The position numbers and the translations under genes were made by a program. 64,000 bases of DNA, taken from NCBI GenBank assembly GCA_019635795.1, contig JAHBYV010000008.1:91602-155601 (forward strand), written 5' to 3'. Source of the stretch: Rhizobiaceae bacterium. Its GTDB lineage: Bacteria > Pseudomonadota > Alphaproteobacteria > Rhizobiales > Rhizobiaceae. Position 1 is the stretch's first letter; each line of letters starts with the position of its first letter. The notes under the pieces were generated by a model. The model made no database searches and was not told where the DNA came from. It worked only from the letters and a program-made list of their open reading frames with translations. Below, piece after piece: positions 56,474 to 64,000 of the stretch.

Positions 56474-57801
56474 TCCAAGGTTTTCCGTCTCATGGAAAGA
56501 GCCGGCTGTGCATACCCGACATTTTGCCCTCCGTACCTGCGAACTCGCACGTTGGCTTGCTCGGCATGCCCAGCGAACCCTTCGAGCAACGATAACCTAG
56601 AACAGTATTCTCCGATCAGTGCGCTAGCCTCATTGGTCGCGATTCTTTGGAACGTGCATGTTTTTAGAAACTTTCCGACCCACAATCCGCCAGTGTACCG
56701 GGCGGCCTTTTTCGTTGGCAGCGTATGATTGGTTCCGATGACCTTATCACCGAAGGCAACGTTTGTTCTTGCACCCAAAAACAACGCCCCATAGTTAGTC
56801 AAATTATGCAAAAAATAATCTGGAGCAGATGTCATGACTTGTACATGTTCAGACGCAATCCGATCGGCTTCGAGCAGCATCTCGTCTATACTGTCGCAGA
56901 CAATTACCTCGCCATAATCAGTCCAAGATTTCCGCGCGGAATCTGCTGTAGGCAAAATAGCGAGAAGGCGGTCAATTTCCTCCATCGTGTCAGCTGCTAA
57001 CTTTTGCGATGTTGTAAGCAGGATTGCTGGAGAGTTTGGACCATGCTCCGCCTGGCCAAGTAGATCGGTCGCGCAAATCTCTGCGTCTGAAGTCTCATCG
57101 GCGATGACGAGCGTTTCTGTGGGACCCGCCAATAGATCAATTCCAATCCGTCCAAATAGTTGCCGTTTAGCCTCCGCCACGTATGCGTTACCCGGACCTA
57201 CGATCATGTCTACAGGCGCGATGCTTTCCGTTCCTATGGCCATTGCAGCCACAGCTTGCACCCCGCCTAGAACATAGATTTCGGTGGCTCCGCCAAAATG
57301 CATGGCCGCCACTATCGCCGGATGTGGACCGCCCTTGAAGGGAGGAGCACAGCCGATAATCCGCTTAACCCCTGCTACACTGGCGGTGACAATAGACATA
57401 TGAGCTGACGCAACCATAGGATATCTGCCGCCTGGAACATAGCAACCTACGCTATTCACAGGAATATGGCGATGCCCGAGAAAAACCCCCGGCAAAGTCT
57501 CGACCTCTACATCAACTAAGCTCGCACGCTGCTTTTCAGCAAAGTTGCGCACCTGTGTTTGTGCGAATTTGATGTCTTCGAGATCTTCTTTGGCCACTTT
57601 GGCGATGGCATCGTAAATTTCCGCTTCACTTAGTCGAAAGGATTCGGGGGCCCAGTTGTCAAATCGTTGCGATAATTCCCTTATCGCCTGATCGCCTTCC
57701 GCTTCGACGCTGGAAATAATTGTCTCCACCGTGCTTTTCACCTTAGTGTCAGCAGCTTTGACGTCAACTGCGTCCATACCTCGTTTAAGATAGCGAACCA
57801 T
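56470..57801 (-). CDS. Histidinol-dehydrogenase-family enzyme (catabolic paralogue)
   Basis: The protein is homologous to HisD, which oxidises an alcohol to a carboxylate in two NAD-dependent steps. Zinc and catalytic positions are retained: QAEHGPNS (Gln and His), ASEHVQVM (Glu-His), [11 protein letters not shown] (Asp) and [15 protein letters not shown] (His). The segment [22 protein letters not shown] differs from biosynthetic HisD and resembles catabolic paralogues such as HpsN-type enzymes. The ATG at 57801 gives 443 residues, the usual length. Its place in a catabolic cluster argues against a role in histidine synthesis. The alcohol substrate is unknown. Confidence 0.87.
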   Translation of the reverse strand: MVRYLKRGMDAVDVKAADTKVKSTVETIISSVEAEGDQAIRELSQRFDNWAPESFRLSEAEIYDAIAKVAKEDLEDIKFAQTQVRNFAEKQRASLVDVEVETLPGVFLGHRHIPVNSVGCYVPGGRYPMVASAHMSIVTASVAGVKRIIGCAPPFKGGPHPAIVAAMHFGGATEIYVLGGVQAVAAMAIGTESIAPVDMIVGPGNAYVAEAKRQLFGRIGIDLLAGPTETLVIADETSDAEICATDLLGQAEHGPNSPAILLTTSQKLAADTMEEIDRLLAILPTADSARKSWTDYGEVIVCDSIDEMLLEADRIASEHVQVMTSAPDYFLHNLTNYGALFLGARTNVAFGDKVIGTNHTLPTKKAARYTGGLWVGKFLKTCTFQRIATNEASALIGEYCSRLSLLEGFAGHAEQANVRVRRYGGQNVGYAQPALSMRRKTLE

Positions 57802-58071
57802 TTTAGTAGTCACTCCCGATGAGTTAAGAGACCTATCTTGATGGCGCGATTGGGTGTGGCGTGTCAGCGTGTGCTCGGATGTCCCGAATTCTACGGCTGA
57901 CTCGTGTCGGATATCGAACACGTCGCAAGCTGCTTCCGCGCAATCTGATTGAGTGCATCCACATTTGCCAAGGGTACGAGTAGCGCGCATTCAACCGGCC
58001 AACTGTTGATTGGCTTGAACACGTTCCACTCGCCCCGTCGGTGTAGTTTAACCGGTTAGCTTTGCACGGGA
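57802..58071. other. Spacer between the HyuB-like and HisD-like genes
   Basis: This 270-nt gap contains no supported gene. An open frame continues upstream from the HisD-like gene to 57990, but it reads as basic low-quality sequence. No copy of the GCATACGTATGC operator is present, so the genes downstream may depend on readthrough from the promoter near 62,600 or on a separate promoter not recognised here. Confidence 0.4.
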
Positions 58072-60351
58072 TCATTTAACACTAAGCTGCTTGTCCCATA
58101 CCGGCTCACTGCTAGCCAAGATGACCTCTGTCTCGACTTGTGTCGCGCAAGACGGGCAAAAGTATTGGCGAAACTGCATTTCCGGATCTATAAATAGCTT
58201 TGGATCAACCAGCAGTGGATTGGCCTGCTGAATATGGTTGTCCTTCCTAACAAGAGATAGCTTGTAGTTTTTTGCGGCTGACCCGTGAACACGCCCGCAG
58301 CCGGAGCATGCGACATCATTTTCTTTGTTAAGAACAAGATGACGACTAATTTGCCTTGCGCCTCGGTCCGTTACGTTTTTCGCTCGCGATTTGACTTGGT
58401 TCGAGCCAATGCGTTCTGATCGAATCTGTTCGCGCTTTTGCTCCGTCGCGGCTACGTCAACAGAACCTTCTCGTAAAACGACGCCGTAAACCGTCTCTGC
58501 TATCTTCCCAGAAACGGCGTCGTTCAAGATATCTACGAGCACCTTTGCTGGATCTCGGTCAAGAGGATCACCGTAACCACCGCCGCCACTCCAAGTATGC
58601 TCAAATACGTCTTGCGGATTCTCCAACGTTTCGCATTTGACCGGTAGGTATTCGATCTCGCCGTTTAAGGAGGAGAGGTCTGTTGGGATTTCGCCACGTG
58701 CGAACCATTTTTCGACATCGGAGTTGCGAACCATCTTAAACATTGATGAGTTCGCAGGATAACCGCCATCAACGCCAAATGCTGTGGGGAATGCTTGCCC
58801 AAAAGTCGCGACTACGAGTTCAATCGATCGACCATCAGTATCGTGAGGTATCCAGCATGACGTGGCACCCATCCCGCCGCGAAACTCTCCAGGCCCCCCG
58901 GAATCTTTCGTCTCCCGTCTATACAAATAGAGAATTGGATAGAACCCTTCGTTGGTTTCAACGTTTGGACACTGACCTGTAATGGCGGCCATAAGGCCTG
59001 CAGTATCGACACCATCGGCAAAGGTGCGCGCTCCCCAGCCACCTGCCATGCAATCCATGATCATAGTCACGAACGGAAGCTTGTTATTATCGAGCCCTGA
59101 CGTAATTACGGTTGTCCAGGACCCAACACAGCCCGCTAGGAGGCGATCCTGTAGATCGGGCGCACTTGCAAGCATTCGCGACACGCAATTGTTCGCTGCG
59201 TTTGTTGCGGACCAGGTACCAGCGATTGATCCCATCGAAACCCCGTGGGGGAACTCTGCATTGATAATGGTTCCAACAGGTGTTTTGAACTTCAGGGCTC
59301 TGTGAATACCACCTAACGCCCATGGGATGTCAAAACAGAGAAGCGGGAGGATCGCAACTGTCGAGCCCCCGACTGCGCCTGCTCGGGTGCAGTTGATCAT
59401 CCCGACATTTGGATCGGAACCAGAGAAATCGAACTCGAGTGTGTCGTCCTTCTTGGTGACTGCAAGCGCTGTTTTATAAACGCCTCGATCTCCGCTCTTC
59501 GCCACCTCTTGGTACGTTTCACACCGCCAAGTTCCATCAGGAATCTCGCGCAGGCGGTCACGAAACCGTTGCTCTGCATAGTCCATTTGCTTTTTCATAA
59601 CGACGTTGATTGTTTTTGCGCCGTAACGCTCAATCAGCTCCAGTACACGCTGCTTAGCAACGTTGTTAGAGGCGATATGAGCGCGCAGATCCAGACCAAC
59701 CAACGCGGGTGCACGTGACCGGCGCAGGTACACCTCCTCGACATCTTTGCGTATGTTTCCTGCCTCGACGATTTTGATCGGTGGGTAGGCCATACCTTCA
59801 GAAAAATGGTTGTCAGCGTCTACACACCATGACCCGACGTTCACGCCACCCAGATCAACCTCATGGATCGTAGATCCAGTCCAAGCGAACAGCTCGTCAC
59901 CAACAAAGATCGGCGAAAGAACTGCAACGTCTTGAGGGTGAAGAGCGCCTACCCACGGATCGTTACAAAGAAACATATCGTCGGGATTTATCCCTGGATT
60001 GTCGCTACGGTGGACGACCGTCCATTTGACCATGAAGTCGACGTTCGACGCGTGAGGTAGATAGTACGGACCGATATTGATGATATCCCCCAGCTCATCA
60101 CAAAGCACGACGTTGAAGTCGTTGGCATCGGTGGCAACAGGCGAACCGGATATCTTTTTTAGCGCTTGGCCCTGCTCATCGTTGATCTGCCATAATTTGT
60201 GGGCGACTACCTCGAATGTAATCGGGTCAACTTTATGTGTCTCATCATAAGAAAACAACTTTAGCTTCGGAGAAATGGATTTCGGGTCTGGACGCTTTCC
60301 ATCCGAGAAGAAGTGTCCCGATCCGGGAATCTTGAGAAGAGATTTTGCCAT
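58072..60351 (-). CDS. Hydantoinase B/acetone-carboxylase alpha-like subunit with C-terminal zinc-ribbon
   Basis: The 759-residue protein belongs to the HyuB/oxoprolinase family: DPITFEVVAHKLWQINDEQG near residue 40, DMFLCNDPWVGALHPQDVAVLSPIF, and SGGGGYGDPLDRDP around residue 585. It pairs with the HyuA-like subunit encoded 6 nt upstream. Unlike plain HyuB (about 550-600 residues) it continues for about 150 residues, including CSGCGRVHG near 681-690 and CPSCATQVE near 730, a CXXC pair likely to bind zinc. This resembles the gamma subunit of acetone carboxylase fused to the alpha-type chain. The reaction may be ATP-dependent hydrolysis or carboxylation of a cyclic amide or ketone. Confidence 0.9.
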   Translation of the reverse strand: MAKSLLKIPGSGHFFSDGKRPDPKSISPKLKLFSYDETHKVDPITFEVVAHKLWQINDEQGQALKKISGSPVATDANDFNVVLCDELGDIINIGPYYLPHASNVDFMVKWTVVHRSDNPGINPDDMFLCNDPWVGALHPQDVAVLSPIFVGDELFAWTGSTIHEVDLGGVNVGSWCVDADNHFSEGMAYPPIKIVEAGNIRKDVEEVYLRRSRAPALVGLDLRAHIASNNVAKQRVLELIERYGAKTINVVMKKQMDYAEQRFRDRLREIPDGTWRCETYQEVAKSGDRGVYKTALAVTKKDDTLEFDFSGSDPNVGMINCTRAGAVGGSTVAILPLLCFDIPWALGGIHRALKFKTPVGTIINAEFPHGVSMGSIAGTWSATNAANNCVSRMLASAPDLQDRLLAGCVGSWTTVITSGLDNNKLPFVTMIMDCMAGGWGARTFADGVDTAGLMAAITGQCPNVETNEGFYPILYLYRRETKDSGGPGEFRGGMGATSCWIPHDTDGRSIELVVATFGQAFPTAFGVDGGYPANSSMFKMVRNSDVEKWFARGEIPTDLSSLNGEIEYLPVKCETLENPQDVFEHTWSGGGGYGDPLDRDPAKVLVDILNDAVSGKIAETVYGVVLREGSVDVAATEQKREQIRSERIGSNQVKSRAKNVTDRGARQISRHLVLNKENDVACSGCGRVHGSAAKNYKLSLVRKDNHIQQANPLLVDPKLFIDPEMQFRQYFCPSCATQVETEVILASSEPVWDKQLSVK

Positions 60352-60357
60352 GATAAC

Positions 60358-62430
60358 TCACCCTTGCGTAATGCGGACGTTTCCGAAGCCATCGATCTTT
60401 GCTCGTTGGCCGGGATGAATAAGTCCAGTAGTGGTGTCAAAACGGATAATCGCTGGGCCTTCGATCAGCATCCCGGCCTTGAGCCCGTCGCCATAAATAC
60501 CTGTTTCTACTTCTGCTCCAACTTCCCGCCAATAGATCATCTCTTTGCCAATTCTGGCAGGCACCGAATCTGCACTTCCTATTTTTGCTTCTTTTAGCGA
60601 CGCATCCTGAATGTGCATTGAGCCAATGACACGGTAGGTAACCAACTCTACACCCGCTTCACGAAAACCAGATCCTCGGCCGAATAGCTTCTCGTACCGC
60701 ATTTCGAATTCCTCGATGACGCCGTCTAGAACGGCAGTAGTCAGCTTGCCCGCCGGCACATTCGCGTCAACCTGGTGGACCTGCCCTTTGTAACGCAGCT
60801 CAACGACCCGCTTGAGTTCCACGTTAGAGCGTTTAGCTCCACCCGCTGTTAGCTTCTCGATCGCTTCTTTTTCTAGGCGCTCAAAGTCGGCAGTGAACTT
60901 ATCCGGATCAAACGGCGCAAGTGTAAGATCCGACTGCTGGGTCATGGTTGATACGTCGGAGACCGCCAACCCAAGAGCCGAGAACGCCGAGGAAATATTT
61001 CCTAGAGGGAAAATTACCTCCTGAACGCCGAGTTCTCTGCCAAACGCACCGCTATGGAGAGGGCCTGCGCCACCGAATCCATAGACAACGAAGTCGCGGG
61101 GATCATAACCGCGCTCGATCGTCATTTTGCGTATCAAATCAGACATGTGCTGATTGACGATTTCGACTATACCGCTCGCGGCGTCGCGCACACTCATGCC
61201 CAAGGGCCGCGCAATCTTTTCTTCGATAGCCTTCTCCGCAAGAGTACGGTCGAGCTTGAACTTTCCCCCCAGAAAATAGTTGGGGTCGATGTAACCGAGC
61301 ACAAGGTCGGCATCGGTTACCGTTGGGTCTTGACCTCCGCGCCCATAACATGCGGGGCCTGGATCCGCCCCGGCGCTTTTAGGTCCCACCCGAAGGCGAT
61401 CCATATCCACCCACGCAATAGAACCGCCGCCGGCGCCGATGGAAACGATATCGATAGTTGGGGCCAGCAACGTATACTGGTTAACGGTCGAGGATGACGT
61501 GATGATCGGCTTACCGTCAACGACAAGGCCGACGTCGAAGCTGGTACCGCCTACGTCGGCAGCGATGATGTTTTTCTGCCCGAGAAGGTTTCCAAGAAAC
61601 GAGGTGGCTACGACCCCGCCAGCAGGGCCTGAAGCAAGGGTATTAACTGACCGACGCTCAGCATCTGCGGCTCTCATCGATCCGCCCATCGACTGCATGA
61701 CGTACAGTGGCGACCGCAAACCGTTCTCGTGCAGTGCATTCGTCAGCTCGGTGAGATAGGTAGTCAGTAGCGGAGCGACATAGGCATTAACGGCCGTAGT
61801 TGCAGACCGCTCATACTCGTTAACCGCAGGAGCAATCTCGCTCGAGATCGATATGTGGATGTGTGGCGCCATTTCCTCGATAATTTCCCGCATGCGCCGC
61901 TCATGAAGAGGATGCTTAAAAGACCAAAGAAAGCAGACACCAATCGCTTCAACTCCTTGGACAAGGAGGTCTTTCACAGCCTGGCGGGCGCTGTCCTCGT
62001 TAAACGGGACTACTACTCTGCCCTTATAATCGATCCTCTCATGCACTTCCTTGATCAGACTTTTGGTCACAATGGGCGCTGGCTTGTCGCAGTAAGTATA
62101 TTGCTTTAAGTCGATTTCCGATCGGCCGGCGGAGCGGCCAATAATCCTCATAATGGGAAGAGCATCTCTATGCCCGGCCGTCGTTATAAAACCGATCTTT
62201 ACACCGTTGAGGTTGATCATCGCATTGGTTGCGACGGTCGTACCATGGTAGAAACAATCCAATGTCGAAAGAACGTTTCTGCCTTTGTCCACCGCCTCAA
62301 CTACATCTAGAACACCTTTTGAGAAATTTGGGGGTGTCGATGGCCGCTTTGCTATTTCAACCTGCCCATCGTCACGCAAATAGACCAAGTCGGTGAATGT
62401 CCCACCGGTATCTACTCCAATTGAACTCAT
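60358..62430 (-). CDS. Hydantoinase A/acetone-carboxylase beta-like ATP-dependent subunit
   Basis: This 690-residue protein has the ATP-binding signatures of the HyuA/oxoprolinase family: IGVDTGGTFTDLVY at the N-terminus, HGTTVATNAMI near residue 63, a central ADVGGTSFDVGLV and SIGAGGGSIAWVD, and later FGGAGPLHSGAFGRELG. It phosphorylates or activates its substrate together with the HyuB-like subunit. It is the first gene of the enzyme run, starting 178 nt downstream of the palindromic operators. Known relatives handle hydantoins, 5-oxoproline, acetone and acetophenone, so the family alone does not fix the substrate. Confidence 0.93.
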   Translation of the reverse strand: MSSIGVDTGGTFTDLVYLRDDGQVEIAKRPSTPPNFSKGVLDVVEAVDKGRNVLSTLDCFYHGTTVATNAMINLNGVKIGFITTAGHRDALPIMRIIGRSAGRSEIDLKQYTYCDKPAPIVTKSLIKEVHERIDYKGRVVVPFNEDSARQAVKDLLVQGVEAIGVCFLWSFKHPLHERRMREIIEEMAPHIHISISSEIAPAVNEYERSATTAVNAYVAPLLTTYLTELTNALHENGLRSPLYVMQSMGGSMRAADAERRSVNTLASGPAGGVVATSFLGNLLGQKNIIAADVGGTSFDVGLVVDGKPIITSSSTVNQYTLLAPTIDIVSIGAGGGSIAWVDMDRLRVGPKSAGADPGPACYGRGGQDPTVTDADLVLGYIDPNYFLGGKFKLDRTLAEKAIEEKIARPLGMSVRDAASGIVEIVNQHMSDLIRKMTIERGYDPRDFVVYGFGGAGPLHSGAFGRELGVQEVIFPLGNISSAFSALGLAVSDVSTMTQQSDLTLAPFDPDKFTADFERLEKEAIEKLTAGGAKRSNVELKRVVELRYKGQVHQVDANVPAGKLTTAVLDGVIEEFEMRYEKLFGRGSGFREAGVELVTYRVIGSMHIQDASLKEAKIGSADSVPARIGKEMIYWREVGAEVETGIYGDGLKAGMLIEGPAIIRFDTTTGLIHPGQRAKIDGFGNVRITQG

Positions 62431-62608
62431 ATTTTCCTCCTAGTTTCCGGTACGACTTACTGCTTGAGTGTAAAGTGGTGCATTTTTTCGAACGGTCCCC
62501 CTCTGCAATGTTCTGGAGCACCTCACGGCAACTCTGAGCGTGAAAAGGCTTTGGTGCGGCAAAAGCCGTCACCACCGCCTCGCATGGTTCACCAGATCCT
62601 TATTTGAC
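62431..62608. other. Leader between the operators and the HyuA-like gene
   Basis: A 178-nt stretch separates the operators from the HyuA-like start at 62430. No gene is supported in it; the rest is unremarkable leader sequence with no clear terminator or riboswitch pattern. Confidence 0.4.
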
Positions 62609-62620
62609 GCATACGTATGC
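62609..62620. promoter_or_regulatory. Palindromic operator 3 upstream of the HyuA-like gene
   Basis: A perfect GCATACGTATGC palindrome, identical to operator 1 at 54098. It lies 32 bp centre to centre from operator 4, about three helical turns. Confidence 0.82.
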
Positions 62621-62637
62621 AAGCGAAATTACATTGC

Positions 62638-62655
62638 CGTGCATACGTATGCACG
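62638..62655. promoter_or_regulatory. Palindromic operator 4 (18-bp perfect palindrome)
   Basis: CGTGCATACGTATGCACG is a perfect 18-bp palindrome that contains the 12-bp core shared with the other sites. As the best match it is probably the strongest site for the LacI-type regulator encoded at 54317-55411. Confidence 0.85.
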
Positions 62656-62892
62656 ATCTATAGCAAGTATGCTTCTGTCTGTCCAGCGGGCCTACATTTT
62701 TTTGTCTACCATAGTGTGTGGTCCCTAATAGATCAGCGAATGCGCTTTGCTCGCGCTGTTTGATCTCTGCGAGCAATGAGGGCTAAGCTGCTCGTATTTT
62801 CAACAATATGAAGTGCTTGGATCTGGTGATCCGGGCTGAGCGTTAAAATCCTTCGGCGTTGTACTAGTTTCAGTTTTCGTCGACCCCCATAT

Positions 62893-63312
62893 ATGAAGTT
62901 CGTTGGCTATTACCGCGTATCGACACGCAAACAATCCAAATCCGGTCTCGGCCTTGAGGTTCAGCAACAGAAGGTCCGCCACGGCGAACTGATAGGCGAG
63001 TTCATCGAAGCCGAGTCGGACGCAAGGACGATCGCACCGAACTTGCCAAGGCGATCATCCTCGCCCGCAAATCGGAAACGTCTCTGCTGATTGCCAAGCT
63101 GGATCGGTTTTCCCGCCGTGTCAGTTTCATCGCATCGATGATGGAAAAGGATCCCGCTGACAGTCGTCGAAATGCCGAATGTGACGGACTTTCAACTTCA
63201 TATATTCGCGGCGCTTGCTCAGGAAGAACACCGCCAAATTTCCGAACGGACGAAAGCAGCGTTCTTCACGCTACCAACCGGTACAGCGAAGATCCGAGTC
63301 CATAGCACCAAA
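62893..63312 (+). pseudogene. Serine recombinase/resolvase, decayed
   Basis: The start MKFVGYYRVSTRKQSKSGLG is a resolvase N-terminus with the catalytic Ser in YRVSTRKQ. The frame then breaks: near 63018 the expected continuation RKDDRTELAKAIILARK appears in another frame, and a second shift near 63150 leads to VVEMPNVTDFQLHIFAALAQEEHRQISERTKAA. About 7 residues also seem to be missing after QQQKV. After position 63300 the sequence no longer resembles a resolvase. At least two frameshifts make it inactive. Confidence 0.87.
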
Positions 63313-63480
63313 AACTTTCTAATCTGCTTCGAAAATCAATATAACATAATGTATGTTATGTTATACACTTATTTGAATTATCCATTTTAAGAAAAGAACT
63401 GAATCAGTACATCCAAGCACCCAGTAGTTCGGCCCATTTAAAGGATGGATAAATTTCCAGTTTGAGCAGATAAGCATGAT

Positions 63481-64000
63481 ATGGGTGTATATGATTTATC
63501 CACCATCAGTGACCTAGATGCAATTTCTCCACTGGAAACATTTCTTTCTGAAATTTCTAATCCTAATACCAGGGCAGCATATCATCAGGCCTGTACAGCT
63601 TTTATTCATTGGCTTGAGACGATAGGACAAAACCCGCTCCGGGTACGGTCAATACACATTGCGACGTGGCGTGAGTTGGTTCAACGACGACATTCCGTCG
63701 CAACCACCAAGCTCTATCTGGCAGCGCTTCGCACCTTCTTCGACTGGATGTGCGAGCAAAACCTTATCCCACTTAATCCAGCTCGCGCTGTTAAAAGCCC
63801 GAAAGAGGTCATTGCAGTCGGCAAAACCAGTTTTCTTGAGCCTGCTGAGACCCGCATGTTGCTTGCATCGCTACAGGGAGAACAACCAATCGACCTGCGT
63901 GATCGCGCTTTGATCGGGCTTATGCTGTTTACATTTGCTCGTATCGGTGCAGCACTCAGATTGAACTGTGATGATCTGGTTCGACGCGGTGGATCGACAT
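63481..64000 (+). CDS. Tyrosine recombinase (XerC/D-like), 5' part, runs off window
   Basis: From the ATG at 63481 the frame stays open to the end of the window (about 173 residues). The N-terminal SAM-like core-binding domain is visible (LETFLSEISNPNTRAAYHQACTAF-like, then LAALRTFFDWMCEQNLIPLNPAR). The catalytic domain begins RDRALIGLMLFTFARIGAALRLN, where the Arg in FARI is the expected first catalytic residue. The C-terminal part with the tyrosine is outside the window. It is probably the recombinase of the next mobile segment. Fragment only, so integrity is unknown. Confidence 0.87.
   Translation, partial: MGVYDLSTISDLDAISPLETFLSEISNPNTRAAYHQACTAFIHWLETIGQNPLRVRSIHIATWRELVQRRHSVATTKLYLAALRTFFDWMCEQNLIPLNPARAVKSPKEVIAVGKTSFLEPAETRMLLASLQGEQPIDLRDRALIGLMLFTFARIGAALRLNCDDLVRRGGST

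Noticed and set aside
1-64000. CRISPR arrays, rRNA genes and prophage structural modules
   Set aside because: No regularly spaced repeats, rRNA sequence or capsid/tail genes were seen anywhere in the window.

Overview
The window reads as a chromosomal segment of an alphaproteobacterium in the Rhizobiales, most likely close to Brucella/Ochrobactrum. This rests on the ruvCAB-ybgC-tolQRAB-pal-cpoB-tilS-ftsH-glmM gene order, a tandem set of Omp25/Omp31-type outer membrane proteins, a SAM-II riboswitch before metX-metW, a serC leader before serC-serA, and a DUF1465/RcdA-type protein. Genus is inference; no rRNA is present.

Positions 1-44,800 are conserved core. In order: the end of an unknown gene with a large deacetylase-like exported protein (1-2325); a zinc/cadmium/lead P-type ATPase with a divergent MerR regulator (2338-5093); a lipoprotein, a methyltransferase and tRNA-Glu(CTC); rluD, rpoH and a ChaC-type enzyme; tyrC-hisC facing a SAM-II-controlled metX-metW; an SbmA/BacA-like ABC transporter, a lipid kinase, a methyltransferase and gloB; an unknown proline-rich membrane protein; purA; an EamA transporter gene broken by a complete IS3-family element (23051-24253, with a 4-bp target duplication); serC-serA; three tandem outer membrane beta-barrels; glmM, a small secreted two-repeat protein, ftsH, tilS, the Tol-Pal envelope system and ruvCAB; and finally a RcdA-like gene with a CtrA-type site upstream.

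Positions 44,800-64,000 are accessory DNA. First comes an AT-rich patch of small unknown genes next to a tyrosine recombinase cut off by a truncated IS66 element (46,985-48,630). Then follows a roughly 14-kb catabolic cluster entirely on the minus strand: an ATP-dependent hydantoinase/acetone-carboxylase-like enzyme pair (62430-58072), a histidinol-dehydrogenase paralogue, a short-chain dehydrogenase, a LacI-type regulator, a RidA-family protein, a periplasmic binding protein, a two-domain ABC ATPase and two permeases. The right flank holds a decayed serine resolvase and a tyrosine recombinase that runs off the window.

The most interesting signal is in that cluster. The same palindrome, GCATACGTATGC, occurs as a closely spaced pair upstream of the enzyme genes (62609-62655) and again upstream of the ridA/transport genes (54098-54143). 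This points to a single LacI-family regulon that couples uptake to breakdown of an unidentified small molecule.
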